Shown one piece after another: positions 8,017-18,925 of a stretch of 64,000 nucleotides of DNA. The position numbers were made by a program, and so were the translations under genes. Source of the stretch: Fimbriimonadaceae bacterium (lineage in GTDB: Bacteria > Armatimonadota > UBA10988); contig JADZEX010000045.1 in assembly GCA_020850355.1 (NCBI GenBank), positions 27,966-91,965 of the forward strand, written 5' to 3'. Each line of letters begins with the position of its first letter. Within the stretch, counting starts at the first letter, position 1. The notes beneath the pieces were generated by a model. It searched no databases. It worked only from the letters and a program-made list of their open reading frames with translations, and was not told the origin of the DNA.

Positions 8017-9885
8017 ATGCCGAGGCGCTGGCGGTGGTGCGGGGCGGTGCTGCTGCTGGCACTGACGGCTTGCGGCGACAACGAGAAGAAGGACGCCGAC
8101 AACGGCGACCTGAAGCAAGCCGACGTGGCCGCCTGCCAGGCCCTGAAGACCGTCTACCACGACTGGCAGAGCCTGGAGTTGCGCAACGGCCTGGTCAGCA
8201 TCCAGGTCGTGCCACAGCTCGGCGGCCGGGCGATCGGCTACTCCTTCAACGAACGCGAGCTGCTCTACGCGAACCCGAAGCTGCTCGGGCAATTGCCCGG
8301 CGTGACTCAGCCCAGCCGCGCGGCCTGGGTCCCGGCGACCGGCGCCACGCCGCCCGCCGGCGCCGCGCCCGCCCCGAGTCGCTGGCCGGCTGACGAAGGC
8401 CAGCCCACCACGCCCTCTGACGCCGTGCCGGACGAGCCGGAGGAGGTGCCCGGCGGCGGCCTGCGCACCCCGCGCCGCGCCGTGGACGCCCCGGCTGCCG
8501 GCGCTGCCCCGACTACGCCGGCCGCGCCAGCCGCGGCGCCGGACCGCCCGGCGCTGGCGGTGGCCGAAGGTAGTAGCACCATCGGCGCGCAGCCTGCCCC
8601 GCAGTTGGCGGGCGAGACCGAGCCCCTGCGCTATGTGCCGTCGCCGACCACCGAGCAGTACCAGAACTACGGTGGCGCCGCCACCTGGCCAGCCCCGCAG
8701 GGACAGTGGACTGCCGCCTGGCCGCCACCGTTGGCCCTGGACCTGGGGACGTACACTGCCACGGTCGAGCGTGCTGACGGCGACCTGGCCGAGGTGTCGG
8801 TCGGCAGCCCCAAGGACGAGCAACTCGGTCTGTCCGTGACGCGCCGCCTGGCGCTGCTACGCGCCAGCACGGTGCTTCGCGTCGACAGCGTGCTGACCAA
8901 CCAGAGCGCGCAGCCACGGGCCTGGTCGGTCGCCGATGTGTCCCAGCACCACGGCTCGCTGACCCCCGGCGAGACGTTCACCAAAGACGTGCAGGTGTTT
9001 CTGCCGCTGGCCGCCGAGAGCCAGCACCACCTGGGTTACGCCGCGCTGCTCGGCCCCGCCACCAGCACCCAGTTCTTCCCCGAGAACGGCCTGATGCGGG
9101 TGGAGTACCTCGGCCAGGAAGCCAGCTTCGGGACCGACGACAAGCGCGGCTGGGTGGCCTGGTGCGACCGCCGCCACGAGACAGTGCTGGCGAAGCTGAC
9201 GACGCTGGACCCGGCGGCGCCCTACCCCGACCGGGGTCTGGCCAGCCTGGTCTACACGTCGCCGGCCAGCAAAGAGTCTTACCTGGCGTTGACTCTGCGC
9301 TCCGCCCTGAAGCTGCTGGCCCCGCAGGAGTCCCTGGCCCTGACCGTCTGGTACGGCGCCGCCACCTGTCCGTCGCCGATCGTCGCGGCGACGCGCGGCG
9401 GGGTGGTCAGCCAGCCGTTGCAGGCCGAGAAGCTGGGCGACTCGGTGCAGTTGCGCGGCCTGTTCGGGGTGTTCTACGCCGGTGACGCGCAGGTGGTCTT
9501 CTACGACCAGGAGGGCCGCGAACTGGCGCGCACCAAGCCGGTGCCGGTCCACCCGGTGGAGGCGTACCGCCTGGACACGGTGGCCGTGCTGCCCGACCGC
9601 GCGGTCCGGGCGGCCGTGATGATTGTCAACCATCGCCGCGTCGACGTTGCGGTGGTCTCCGACAGCGGGATCGCCGACCTGCAGCCCGACACCGCTACGG
9701 AGCTGGCGATCCAGCCCGAGCCCGTCGAGCCGCCCGCCGCCAGCACGCCCGCCGTGGCGGTGACCGGCGACGGCGGGCCCGATCGGCCGAGCGGCAGTCC
9801 GCTGCCGACCATCGCCGAGCCCGCCGCCGATCCGACTTCACCGCGCGACGGCGCCGAAGAGGCGCCCAAGCCCGCGGCGCCGTAG
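8017..9885 (+). CDS. Lipoprotein, DUF4380 / galactose-mutarotase-like
   Basis: A lipoprotein signal peptide ends at LTAC near residue 20. The segment LELRNGLVSIQVVPQLGG and the later beta-rich core (about 200-470) resemble DUF4380 proteins, which have a galactose-mutarotase-type sandwich fold. A 110-residue Ala/Pro-rich low-complexity insert (about 100-190) splits the start of this domain, and a similar Pro/Ala-rich tail ends the protein. No catalytic residues can be assigned. GGAGG before ATG 8017 supports the start; the gene follows the isomerase cluster by 68 bp. Confidence 0.7.
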   Translation: MPRRWRWCGAVLLLALTACGDNEKKDADNGDLKQADVAACQALKTVYHDWQSLELRNGLVSIQVVPQLGGRAIGYSFNERELLYANPKLLGQLPGVTQPSRAAWVPATGATPPAGAAPAPSRWPADEGQPTTPSDAVPDEPEEVPGGGLRTPRRAVDAPAAGAAPTTPAAPAAAPDRPALAVAEGSSTIGAQPAPQLAGETEPLRYVPSPTTEQYQNYGGAATWPAPQGQWTAAWPPPLALDLGTYTATVERADGDLAEVSVGSPKDEQLGLSVTRRLALLRASTVLRVDSVLTNQSAQPRAWSVADVSQHHGSLTPGETFTKDVQVFLPLAAESQHHLGYAALLGPATSTQFFPENGLMRVEYLGQEASFGTDDKRGWVAWCDRRHETVLAKLTTLDPAAPYPDRGLASLVYTSPASKESYLALTLRSALKLLAPQESLALTVWYGAATCPSPIVAATRGGVVSQPLQAEKLGDSVQLRGLFGVFYAGDAQVVFYDQEGRELARTKPVPVHPVEAYRLDTVAVLPDRAVRAAVMIVNHRRVDVAVVSDSGIADLQPDTATELAIQPEPVEPPAASTPAVAVTGDGGPDRPSGSPLPTIAEPAADPTSPRDGAEEAPKPAAP

Positions 9886-10205
9886 CCGCGGCAGCCGGCC
9901 CCACGCGCCGACCTGTTTCACGTGAAACAGCGCCCGGACCCGGCCCCCAAGCCGGCCTCCGAGCGCGCCGTTGAGCAGCCGAGAACAGCGCGGTCCGCGG
10001 GGGATCGGTCGTTGTGCCGCTGGGGACACGCCAACACCGCTCGTCAGGCTGGCTACGGGCGGGCGTCGGCGACCGGGCAGGCCGTCGCCGACATGGTCGG
10101 CCGGCCCGCCCCCAAGCGTCCCGCTACCTGCGGCTTGCGGCGCGGTGTTTCACGTGAAACAGCGGTCGCCCCGAGTCGACGCCGTGAAGCGGCCAGGCGT
10201 CCGGC
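9886..10205. repeat. Convergent intergenic gap with two parS-like sites
   Basis: Exact palindromes start at 9914 and 10146, at the two edges of a 320-bp gap between the stop codons of convergent genes. The middle holds no convincing gene, RNA or terminator. Confidence 0.8.
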
Positions 10206-11195
10206 TCAGGCATCGGGGTCGAACAGCGCTTCGTCGGTCGGCTCGGCGGTGTCGTCGGGCGGGCCTTGCAGCACCGAGCGGTCCACCACCAGGGGCGTCG
10301 TGGTCAGCGGTGCCTCCGGTGGCAGCAGGGAGTCGGGCTTGGCCGGTGGCGCCGCGGGCGGGTCGACCGGCGGAGGCAGCGCAGGCGGGTTGGCCGGTAG
10401 TGGGGTCTCGGCGGGCGGCTCCGGTTGCGCCTCGGCGCGCCGGCGCCGTTCGACGAACCACACCAGGACGACCGACAGGAAGTAGAGCAGCACCAGCGGC
10501 ACGGCGATCACGCTCATGTTGAAGGGGTCGATGGTCGGCGTGATCACGGCGGCCAGCGTGAAGCAGGCCAAGACAGCGTGGCGCCAGAAGCGCATCAGAC
10601 CGCGCGAACTGACGATCTCGAGCCTGCCGAGCAGCAGCATCACGATCGGCATCTGGAAGCTGACGGCGGCGGCGATCATCATTCGCAGGAGCAGGAAGTA
10701 GTAGCGGTTGAGGTGCTGCATCACCTTCGCTTCGTCCTGCGGAGGCGCGAACTTCAGCAGAAACTCGAAGGCGATGGGGAGCGCGTAGTAGATCAGGGCA
10801 AAGCCGGCAAAGCAGAGCAGGATGCTGAACGGCATCAGCGGCGCGGCGAAGCGGCGCTCGTTCTCGTAGAGCCCCGGTGCGACGAAGCGCCAGGCCTCCC
10901 AGAGCATCAACGGCAGCCCGACGATCACAGAGGCGGCGAAGACCACCTGGATCCGGAAGAGCAGCGGCTCCAGGATGTCCATGAAGACCAGGTCGGTGTG
11001 GTAGCTGGCGCGCCGGAAAGCCTCCATCACCGGCCGCGACATCAGGGCATAGATCCCGTCGTAGTAGTGCCAGCCGACCGCGAAAGCCACCACCAGGTAG
11101 AAGATGCAGCGCAGCAGGTGCCAGCGCAGCTCTTCGAGATGCTCGGTGAACGGCATCTCCTTCTCAGGGTTGGCGGAGCTCTTCCGACGCAGCAT
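10206..11195 (-). CDS. tatC: Sec-independent protein translocase TatC
   Basis: TatC is the signal-binding core of the twin-arginine export system in the inner membrane. The diagnostic N-terminal motif HLEELR lies at residues 19-24, and six hydrophobic segments occupy about residues 28-255, the normal TatC topology. A Pro/Ala-rich C-terminal tail of roughly 75 residues goes beyond the usual length of about 250. ATG 11195 lies 13 bp after the ABC ATPase stop. No tatA/B gene is adjacent. Confidence 0.95.
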   Translation of the reverse strand: MLRRKSSANPEKEMPFTEHLEELRWHLLRCIFYLVVAFAVGWHYYDGIYALMSRPVMEAFRRASYHTDLVFMDILEPLLFRIQVVFAASVIVGLPLMLWEAWRFVAPGLYENERRFAAPLMPFSILLCFAGFALIYYALPIAFEFLLKFAPPQDEAKVMQHLNRYYFLLLRMMIAAAVSFQMPIVMLLLGRLEIVSSRGLMRFWRHAVLACFTLAAVITPTIDPFNMSVIAVPLVLLYFLSVVLVWFVERRRRAEAQPEPPAETPLPANPPALPPPVDPPAAPPAKPDSLLPPEAPLTTTPLVVDRSVLQGPPDDTAEPTDEALFDPDA

Positions 11196-11208
11196 ACCCG
11201 TCCTTCAG

Positions 11209-12363
<1,155 letters not shown>

Positions 12364-12447
12364 GGGCCGTCCATCCAGCGGCATTATACACCGCCGCGGC
12401 GGGAAGGGGATCGGCGGGCAAAGGCCAACCGGGGCGCGGAGGGGCCG

Positions 12448-13305
12448 ATGAGCCGTTGCGTCGATCCGCCGCCGGGCCGCCTGTTGCCCGGCAGCCAGGT
12501 CATCGAGATTCTGTGCGACCCGCCCGTCGGCCAGGTTCGCCATGCGCTGTTCGATTTCGACGGCACGCTGAGCCTGATTCGCGCCGGCTGGCAGGACGTC
12601 ATGATGCCGCTGCTCGTGGCGGAACTGCAGGGCTGTCCCCGCGCCGAAGACGCCGCCCGTCTGCAGCAGGTCGTCCGCGACTGGGTCGAACTGCTGACCG
12701 GCAAGCAGACCATCTACCAGATGATCCGCCTCGCCGAGGAGGTCGCCGCCCGCGGTGGCCAGCCGGAGGACCCGCTGACCTACAAGCACCGCTACCTGGC
12801 GCAGCTCCAGGAGCGCATCCAGCACCGGCTCGATGCTCTGGCGAGAGGCGCTTGTCGGCCGGACGACCTGCTGGTGCCAGGCTCGCGCCAGCTCCTGGAG
12901 GCCCTCCGCGCCGCCGGGGTGCGCTGCTACCTGGCCTCGGGCACCGACCTGCCTTACGTCCTGGCCGAAGCTCGCGCGCTGCAGGTCGAGCACTACTTCG
13001 AGGGCCGTATCTACGGTGCGCTGGACGACTACAAGCGCTTCTCGAAGCAGCTCATCATCGACCGCATCCTGGCCGAGCATGGGCTGCAGGGGCCGGAGCT
13101 GGTCGCCTTCGGCGACGGTTACGTCGAGCTCGAGAACACCCTCAGCGTCGGCGGCGTGGCCGTGGCGGTGGCCAGCGATGAAGCGCAGCCGGGCCAGACC
13201 GACGCCTGGAAGCGGCGCCGGCTGACGGCCGCCGGGGCGCACCTCCTGCTGCCAGACTTCCGCGACGCCGGCCGCCTGGTCGAGTTGCTGACGACGGGGC
13301 GCTGA
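12448..13305 (+). CDS. HAD-family hydrolase, phosphatase-like
   Basis: Motif I DFDGTLS, a threonine/serine motif II in ASGTD, and a motif IV-type GDGYVELE mark a Mg-dependent HAD phosphatase. A helical cap domain lies between motif I and motif II (about residues 55-150). It starts 26 bp before a PfkB-family sugar kinase on the same strand, so the pair may act on one phosphosugar, for example in nucleotide-heptose synthesis; the substrate is not readable. GGAGGGG precedes ATG 12448. Confidence 0.8.
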   Translation: MSRCVDPPPGRLLPGSQVIEILCDPPVGQVRHALFDFDGTLSLIRAGWQDVMMPLLVAELQGCPRAEDAARLQQVVRDWVELLTGKQTIYQMIRLAEEVAARGGQPEDPLTYKHRYLAQLQERIQHRLDALARGACRPDDLLVPGSRQLLEALRAAGVRCYLASGTDLPYVLAEARALQVEHYFEGRIYGALDDYKRFSKQLIIDRILAEHGLQGPELVAFGDGYVELENTLSVGGVAVAVASDEAQPGQTDAWKRRRLTAAGAHLLLPDFRDAGRLVELLTTGR

Positions 13306-13330
13306 TTGCGGCCCGCAGGGAAGCTCACCC

Positions 13331-14335
13331 ATGACACCCAGCCGCCTGGCCGAGTTGCTCGCCCGCTTCCGGACGCTGACCATCGCGGTGGTCGGCGACT
13401 ACTTCGTCGACGAGTACCGCCTGATCGACCCCGACCTGGAGGAGCCTTCGCTGGAGACCGGGCTGCCGGCGCACCAGGTGGTGCAGGTGCGCTACCAGCC
13501 GGGCGCGGCCGGCACCGTCACCAACAACCTGGCGGCGCTCGGCGTCCAGGCGATCCTCGCGGTTGGCTGCACCGGCTCCGATGGTCTCGGTTGGGAGCTG
13601 CGACGCGGCCTGGCCTCCACCGGAGTCGACCTGCGCTGGCTGCTGGAGTGGCCAGACCGGGTCACACCGACCTATACCAAGCCCTTGGTGCTCTCCGCCA
13701 CCGGCCCGCGGGAGTTGTCGCGACTGGACATCAAGAACCGTGTCGCGACACCCACCGAGCTGCAGGACGGCCTGATCGTCGCGATCGAAGAAGCTGCCGC
13801 GCTGGCCGACGGGATGCTGCTGCTCGACCAGGTCAGCGAACCGCAGCACGGCGTGCTGACCAGCCGCGTCCGTAACGCTTGTGCCGAGCTGGCCCGCGCG
13901 CGCGGTGACTGGCCGCTCTCGGCCGACTCTCGGGCGCAGATCGCCGCCTTTCAAGCCGTCACCCTGAAGCCAAACCGTGCCGAGTTGGCGGCCCTAACCG
14001 GCTGGACCGGCGAGTTGGCCGACCACGCGCGCCAACTGGCCCACCGACAAGGCCGGCCCTGCTTCGTCACGCTGGGAGACCAGGGCGTCGTGGTGGCGGA
14101 CGGCGACGCGGTGACCACCGTGCCGGCGGTGCCGGTGACCGGCCCGGTGGACATCGTCGGGGCCGGCGACAGCTTCCACGCCGCCGCCGGGGCAACGCTG
14201 GCCGCTGGTGGCACGGCCGTCGAGGCCGCGCAGGTCGGCTGTCTGGTCGCCAGCCTGACGGTGCAGCAGATCGGGACCACGGGCACCGCCAGGCCCGACG
14301 AGGTGCTGGCCCGCCTGGCGGCGGCGCCGTGGTAA
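13331..14335 (+). CDS. PfkB-family carbohydrate kinase, heptokinase (RfaE/HldE N-domain)-like
   Basis: This 334-residue ribokinase-fold kinase has the C-terminal catalytic signature [12 protein letters not shown], where the Asp is the base and the GAGD loop is the anion hole. An N-terminal segment ([10 protein letters not shown], then [14 protein letters not shown]) resembles the kinase domain of RfaE/HldE. There is no fused nucleotidyltransferase domain. With the preceding HAD phosphatase it could form part of an ADP-heptose-like pathway, but the precise sugar is inferred. Confidence 0.82.
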   Translation: MTPSRLAELLARFRTLTIAVVGDYFVDEYRLIDPDLEEPSLETGLPAHQVVQVRYQPGAAGTVTNNLAALGVQAILAVGCTGSDGLGWELRRGLASTGVDLRWLLEWPDRVTPTYTKPLVLSATGPRELSRLDIKNRVATPTELQDGLIVAIEEAAALADGMLLLDQVSEPQHGVLTSRVRNACAELARARGDWPLSADSRAQIAAFQAVTLKPNRAELAALTGWTGELADHARQLAHRQGRPCFVTLGDQGVVVADGDAVTTVPAVPVTGPVDIVGAGDSFHAAAGATLAAGGTAVEAAQVGCLVASLTVQQIGTTGTARPDEVLARLAAAPW

Positions 14336-14346
14336 AGCGAGGGGCC

Positions 14347-14498
14347 TGTTTCACGTGAAACAGGGCGCGCGGCGCACAGGGCCGGCCGGCGAGTCCCAGC
14401 CGGCCACGGCTGTTTCACGTGAAACAGCCGCGGTGCCGGGCAGGCACTGTCCAGATGGCAACGCGGTGGCCGAAGCCGACACTGTTTCACGTGAAACG
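14347..14498. repeat. parS-like palindrome cluster 3 (three sites)
   Basis: Sites start at 14347 (exact), 14411 (exact) and 14483 (last base G). Steps are 64 and 72 bp. The third ends 4 bp before the stop codon of the convergent GNAT gene. Confidence 0.85.
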
Positions 14499-14502
14499 GC
14501 GC

Positions 14503-15378
14503 TCAGAGTTCCTTGCGCAGTTGCCAGAAGACACGACTGATCACGGCGCCACAGTGGCGTTGGTAGAAGCGCCACGGGCCGACCCAGCCGATCTGCGCCT
14601 GGCGATAGCCCCGGCTGCGGAGGTCTTGCAGGCAGAGCCGCAGCAGCACCCGCCCCAGGCCGTGCCGGCGAAACGCCGGGTCGGTACCCATCGGACCAAA
14701 CCAGCCCGGGTTGGTGACCTCGTCGGCCGCAAAGGCGACGAGCTGGTCCTGCCGCCAGGCCAGCCAGCAACTGACGGGCTGGCGCCGCAGCGCGAGCGAG
14801 GTCTCGATCAGCCAGCCCTCCGAGAAGTGCGTTGCCATGAACTGCGCCAACGCCGGCTGATCGGCCGCGGTGAGCCGCCGGAGCTGGAAGCCGGCCGCGG
14901 CCAGGCGAGCCTCGTCGTCGTCGGTCGACAGGTCGGCGGTCAGGTCGCTGGTCATGTTGAAGGCATCGCGGCTGCGCTCGTAGCCGCGCGCCTGATAGAA
15001 CCGCAAGGTGGCGGTGTCGGTCGGGTCGACGCCCGGCAGGAAGTAGCACGGGGCGCTGGCGGCGATCTCGACGCTGCTCGCGCCGAGACCGCGCACGCGC
15101 GCTTCGAAGTCGGCCAACAGCACGTCGGCGAGGTGCTCGTCGGGCCAGGTGGTGAGCGCCTTGACGAAGGCCCGCGGCCCCCGGCGCACCCCGATCAGTC
15201 CACCCTCCAGGCCGACCGCGCTGGTCGCCGCGAGGCACAGCGTCTCGTCGTAGTCGGCGTCGCCGAAGACCTTCTCGGCCAGGTTGTCGACGTCGTAGCC
15301 GTCGGCTGGGAAGCCGGCCTGCAGACGCCGCGCCAGGGCCGGCAGATCGGCGGCAGTCAACGGCCGAATCGTCGCCAT
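14503..15378 (-). CDS. GNAT-family acetyltransferase
   Basis: The C-terminal half (about 150-290) is a GNAT domain with the acetyl-CoA pyrophosphate-binding segment TDPAFRRHGLGRVLL. The N-terminal half also has a degenerate GNAT-like pattern (region around RFYQARGYERS), suggesting a tandem GNAT protein. The acyl acceptor cannot be predicted. ATG 15378 gives the compact N-terminus MATIRPLTAADLPAL, typical of the fold. Confidence 0.82.
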   Translation of the reverse strand: MATIRPLTAADLPALARRLQAGFPADGYDVDNLAEKVFGDADYDETLCLAATSAVGLEGGLIGVRRGPRAFVKALTTWPDEHLADVLLADFEARVRGLGASSVEIAASAPCYFLPGVDPTDTATLRFYQARGYERSRDAFNMTSDLTADLSTDDDEARLAAAGFQLRRLTAADQPALAQFMATHFSEGWLIETSLALRRQPVSCWLAWRQDQLVAFAADEVTNPGWFGPMGTDPAFRRHGLGRVLLRLCLQDLRSRGYRQAQIGWVGPWRFYQRHCGAVISRVFWQLRKEL

Positions 15379-15397
15379 CCGCGTACCTGTCTGGCCG

Positions 15398-16255
15398 TCA
15401 GACGGCCGCTGCCCACGCGCGCAGCAGTTGGACGTTGGCAGCCAGCTTCTCGCGCGTCTCACCCGCACCGAAGTCCTCGGTGGCGAACCAGCCGTCGTAG
15501 CCGACCCGCTGCAAGCTGCGGAAAACCGCCGGCCAGTCCACCTGACCCTCCAGCAGGCGACACATCTCGCCCTTCCAGATCGCCCGGCCCTGGTCGTCCT
15601 GGCCCGTGGTCACCCAGCGGGCACTCTTGACATGCACGTGCGCCAGGTAGGGCCCGAGGGCGCCGATGGCGATGTCGGGATGCTCCCACCCTTCGTGCAC
15701 CATGTTGCCCGGGTCGTAGATAGCGCCGACCTGCGCCGGTTCGAAGGCGCCCAGGAAGCGCACGGCGGCGGAGGCGCTGGGGATCAGTGCGCCGTGGTGC
15801 AGCTCGGCGAGGATCCGCCGACCATAGCGCTGGCCCAGCGCTACCACCGGCTGCCACAGCTCGATCGCGGTGCGCAGGGCCTCGTCGTAGCTGCTGCTGC
15901 GGTCCCAGCCGGGCAGACCGACCCGCAACTGCGGCACCCCCAGGGCCTGGGCGGCGCGGCAGCAGGCTTCGATCAGGTCGAGGCGCCGCGGATCGAGGTA
16001 GGTGCCGAGGCTCGGCAGCGCCAGGCCGTGGGCGGCGCTGAGGTGCGCAAGCGGCGCGACCTCGTCCGCGAGGCGGTCGATCTCGAAGGCGCAGACGTTG
16101 CCATTCCAGTAGTTGCGGTTGGTCGGCAGACTGGCCGGCAGGTTGGTGATCCGCCACTCGACCCCGTCGTAGCCCAGCCGCTGCAACTCGGCGGCGGCCT
16201 CGGCTGGGGTCAGGTCGAAGGTCTGCACCGTGAAGACGGCCAGCCGCAACTCCAT
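15398..16255 (-). CDS. Sugar phosphate isomerase/epimerase-like TIM-barrel protein
   Basis: A 285-residue xylose-isomerase-like TIM barrel (AP endonuclease 2 superfamily, IolE/Hyi-like). Likely metal-binding residues include the acidic and histidine positions in ILAELHHG, AIYDPGNMVHEG, AHVHVKSA and the terminal FATEDFG. Such proteins isomerise or dehydrate inositol- or keto-sugar-type substrates. It lies between an acetyltransferase and an aldehyde dehydrogenase on the same strand (10 bp from the latter), so it may belong to a sugar-breakdown operon. Confidence 0.8.
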   Translation of the reverse strand: MELRLAVFTVQTFDLTPAEAAAELQRLGYDGVEWRITNLPASLPTNRNYWNGNVCAFEIDRLADEVAPLAHLSAAHGLALPSLGTYLDPRRLDLIEACCRAAQALGVPQLRVGLPGWDRSSSYDEALRTAIELWQPVVALGQRYGRRILAELHHGALIPSASAAVRFLGAFEPAQVGAIYDPGNMVHEGWEHPDIAIGALGPYLAHVHVKSARWVTTGQDDQGRAIWKGEMCRLLEGQVDWPAVFRSLQRVGYDGWFATEDFGAGETREKLAANVQLLRAWAAAV

Positions 16256-16265
16256 GGGGTGCTCC

Positions 16266-17696
16266 TTAGGCGTACAGCATGCCCGAGTAGCAGAGATGCC
16301 GCCGCCGCTGCCAGGTGCGCGGTGAGGTGACGCCCTCGCCCGTTGGGGTGGTCACCGTCATCGTCGCGTAGCCCTCACCCTCGTCACCCGAAAAGGCGTA
16401 GCTGGGGCCGTTGATCACGGTGATCGTCGTCCCCATCGTGGCGATGAAGCGGTCGATGTGAGTGGTGTTCTGGGAATGCAGAATCGCCGTGTGGCCGAAG
16501 CCGTGTTCGACCTGCAGGGCCAGTCGCAGCGCGTCGTCGAAATCGCGGACGCGCACCACCGGCAGGAACGGCATCATCTGCTCGTGGATCACCAGCGGGT
16601 GGTCCTCAGGCAGCACGGCGACGATCAGCCGCGGTTCACCGCGGACCGGCAACCCGGCCCGCCGCAGCAGCTCCGTGGCGTCCTGGCCAATCGACTCGCG
16701 CCGCGGGTGTTCGCCGTCCAGGACCACCGGCAGGATCTTCTCGATCTCGCTGCCAGTCAGCAGTTGCGCGCCGTGGCGCTCCATCGCGCGCACGTAGTCG
16801 TCGAGAATCCGCGACTCCGCGATGGCGACCTTTTCGGCGACGCAGGGCAGGTTGTTGTCAAACGAGGAACCCTTGACCGTGCTCGCGCCAGCGCGCGCCA
16901 GGTCGGCCGTGGCGTCGACCACCACCGGCGGATTGCCCGGGCCGGCCGCGAAGACTTTCTTGCCGGTGTCCATCGCCGCCCGGACCACGCCCGGTCCGCC
17001 GGTCGCGGCGATCACCCGAATCCGCTCCGACTTCATGATCTCGGCGGCGTTCTTCAGCGTCGGCTCGGCCACCGTGCACATCAGGTTGGCGGGCAGCCCG
17101 GCCGCGACGATGGCGCGGTTGAGGTCGACCATCGTCTCCTTGGTCGACTCCTTGGCGCTCGGGTGGGGACAGAACACCACGGTGTTGCCGGCGGCGATCA
17201 TCGCCAGGCCGTTGTTGATCACGGTCGCCGTCGGATTGGTGCTGGGGGTGATGGCGCAGATGATGCCCCACGGCCGACCGTCGATGATATGGGTCCCGGC
17301 ATCACCCTTGAGCGTCCGCGGTTCGAGGTCCTCGACGCCCGGAGTGCCATTGGCGACCGCCAGGTTCTTGAGCACCTTGTGCGGCCAGTAGCCCATGCCG
17401 GTCTCGGCACGGGCGTGCTGCGCCCACTTCTCGGCATTGGCGCGGGCGGTCTGGCGAATCACCTCGACGATCTTCCGTCGCAGGCCCAGCCCGCCGGCCG
17501 CCAGCTCGGCCAGACTGCGCTCAGCAGCCTGGATCGCCTCGCTGGGTGTGCTGAAGACGCCATCGCCGACCGGCTGCGGGGCGGGCGGGGACAGGGTCGC
17601 GGCCGCCGCGGGTGCCGCGGCGCCGCCGTCGGCCAGCAGGCTGCGCACCACCTTCTCCACCATCTCGCTCAACTGCCGCTCATCGATCGCCATCAT
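16266..17696 (-). CDS. CoA-acylating aldehyde dehydrogenase, microcompartment (EutE/PduP) type
   Basis: The catalytic cysteine lies in FDNNLPCVAEKV and the Rossmann region in TPSTNPTATVIN and ATGGPGVVRAA, matching EutE/PduP enzymes that turn short aldehydes plus CoA and NAD into acyl-CoA. The first 20 residues (DERQLSEMVEKVVRSLLADG) form an amphipathic helix followed by an Ala/Pro-rich linker. This arrangement is used as an encapsulation peptide for bacterial microcompartments. No shell protein gene occurs in the window. It overlaps the end of aroB by 14-17 bp; ATG codons at 17696 and 17693 are both possible. Confidence 0.9.
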   Translation of the reverse strand: MMAIDERQLSEMVEKVVRSLLADGGAAAPAAAATLSPPAPQPVGDGVFSTPSEAIQAAERSLAELAAGGLGLRRKIVEVIRQTARANAEKWAQHARAETGMGYWPHKVLKNLAVANGTPGVEDLEPRTLKGDAGTHIIDGRPWGIICAITPSTNPTATVINNGLAMIAAGNTVVFCPHPSAKESTKETMVDLNRAIVAAGLPANLMCTVAEPTLKNAAEIMKSERIRVIAATGGPGVVRAAMDTGKKVFAAGPGNPPVVVDATADLARAGASTVKGSSFDNNLPCVAEKVAIAESRILDDYVRAMERHGAQLLTGSEIEKILPVVLDGEHPRRESIGQDATELLRRAGLPVRGEPRLIVAVLPEDHPLVIHEQMMPFLPVVRVRDFDDALRLALQVEHGFGHTAILHSQNTTHIDRFIATMGTTITVINGPSYAFSGDEGEGYATMTVTTPTGEGVTSPRTWQRRRHLCYSGMLYA

Positions 17697-18819
17697 CAGC
17701 CTCCCGGCTTGCCGCCACCAACACTTCGCGGACCAGCGCCGGCGGGGTGTCGTCCACCACCATCGCCTCGCCCAGCGACCGCAACAGGACCAGCCGCAGG
17801 CGGCCGTCGCGGACCTTCTTGTCGCGCTGCATCACCGCCTGGACCGCTTCGGGGTCGGTCCCTGCGGGCAGCCTGGTCGGCAAGCCCGCCGCCGCACAGA
17901 CCTTCGCGATGCGGCCGGCAGTGCCTGCCGGCAGATCTCCGCGCCGCTCACCAAGTTGCGCGGCCAGGATGCACCCGATGGCCACCGCTTCACCGTGGTG
18001 CAGCTTGCCGTACCCAGCCACCTGCTCCAGGGCGTGTCCGAAGGTATGCCCGAAGTTCAGCCAGGCCCGCTGCCCGGACTCCCGCTCGTCGGCGGCCACC
18101 ACGGCGCCCTTCAGCTCGCAGCTCCGCTCGACGCAGTTCTGCAGCAACTCCGCCGAGAGGCCAGTGCGAGCGGTCAACGGGTAGTCGGTTGGCTGGCCCG
18201 GTTGCAGTTCGGCCTCGAGCCGCTCGAACAGCTGGCGGTCGAGGATGCAGCCGTGCTTGATCACCTCGCCCATCCCGCAGCGCAGTTCGCGGGCCGGCAG
18301 GCTGCGGAGGGTGTCGAGGTCGGCCACCACCAGGCTGGGCTGCCAGAAGGCCCCGATCAGGTTCTTGCCGAGCCGGCTGTTGACGCCGGTCTTGCCCCCA
18401 ACGCTGCTGTCAACCATCGCCACCAGCGTGGTCGGGACTTGGACGAAGGAGACCCCGCGGTAGAGCACCGCGGCCGTGAAGCCCAGCAGATCGCCGATCA
18501 CACCCCCGCCGAGCGCCAGCACCAGGCCGCCGCGGTCGAGCCCGGCGGCGATTGCTGCCTGGCAGGCCGCCTCGACGTTGCTCAAACGCTTGGCACGCTC
18601 GCCGGCCTGGACGATGTGCCAGCTTACTTCCAGCCCGGCGGCGCGCAGCGCGGCCTCCAGGGGGGCCCCGAAGTAGCGTTGCAGAAGCGGATTGGTGCCG
18701 ACCAGGACGCGCCCGCCGAGGCCGTGGGAGTGCAGCAGGTGCCCCACTTGCGGCAGCAGCCCCGATCCGATCAGCACCGGATAGGAGCGGGCACCGAGTT
18801 CGACGATGACGCTGCTCAC
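17680..18819 (-). CDS. aroB: 3-dehydroquinate synthase
   Basis: Second step of the shikimate pathway: conversion of DAHP to 3-dehydroquinate with NAD and a divalent metal. Signature segments GGGVIGDLLGF, VDSSVGGKTGVN and NFGHTFGHALE carry the NAD-binding glycines, the lysine, and metal-binding histidines. At 379 residues the length is normal. A GTG start at 18819 with AAGGAG just upstream is best supported. No other aro genes are nearby. Confidence 0.95.
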   Translation of the reverse strand: MSSVIVELGARSYPVLIGSGLLPQVGHLLHSHGLGGRVLVGTNPLLQRYFGAPLEAALRAAGLEVSWHIVQAGERAKRLSNVEAACQAAIAAGLDRGGLVLALGGGVIGDLLGFTAAVLYRGVSFVQVPTTLVAMVDSSVGGKTGVNSRLGKNLIGAFWQPSLVVADLDTLRSLPARELRCGMGEVIKHGCILDRQLFERLEAELQPGQPTDYPLTARTGLSAELLQNCVERSCELKGAVVAADERESGQRAWLNFGHTFGHALEQVAGYGKLHHGEAVAIGCILAAQLGERRGDLPAGTAGRIAKVCAAAGLPTRLPAGTDPEAVQAVMQRDKKVRDGRLRLVLLRSLGEAMVVDDTPPALVREVLVAASREADDGDR

Positions 18820-18873
18820 ACGGGCTCCTTCGACGGTCAGACACTATACCAGACCGGCTGGTGAAGCGGCAAG

Positions 18874-18903
18874 TTGACAGGCTCGGCAGCGCCTGCCTAT
18901 GAT
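18874..18903 (+). promoter_or_regulatory. Sigma-70-type promoter of the DUF697 gene
   Basis: TTGACA (18874-18879) and TATGAT (18898-18903) are separated by 18 bp. Transcription would begin near 18910. This rules out an ATG at 18899, which lies within the -10, and supports the TTG start at 18926, preceded by GGAGG (18914-18918). Confidence 0.65.
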
Positions 18904-18925
18904 CCGTGGCGACGGAGGCCGGGCT

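Noticed and set aside
5714..8062. Long minus-strand open frame opposite the cyclophilin genes
   Set aside because: It mirrors well-supported plus-strand genes, is Arg/Gly/Ala-rich without domains, and results from high GC content.
16458..18260. Long plus-strand frame opposite the aldehyde dehydrogenase and aroB
   Set aside because: Antisense shadow of two clearly conserved genes.
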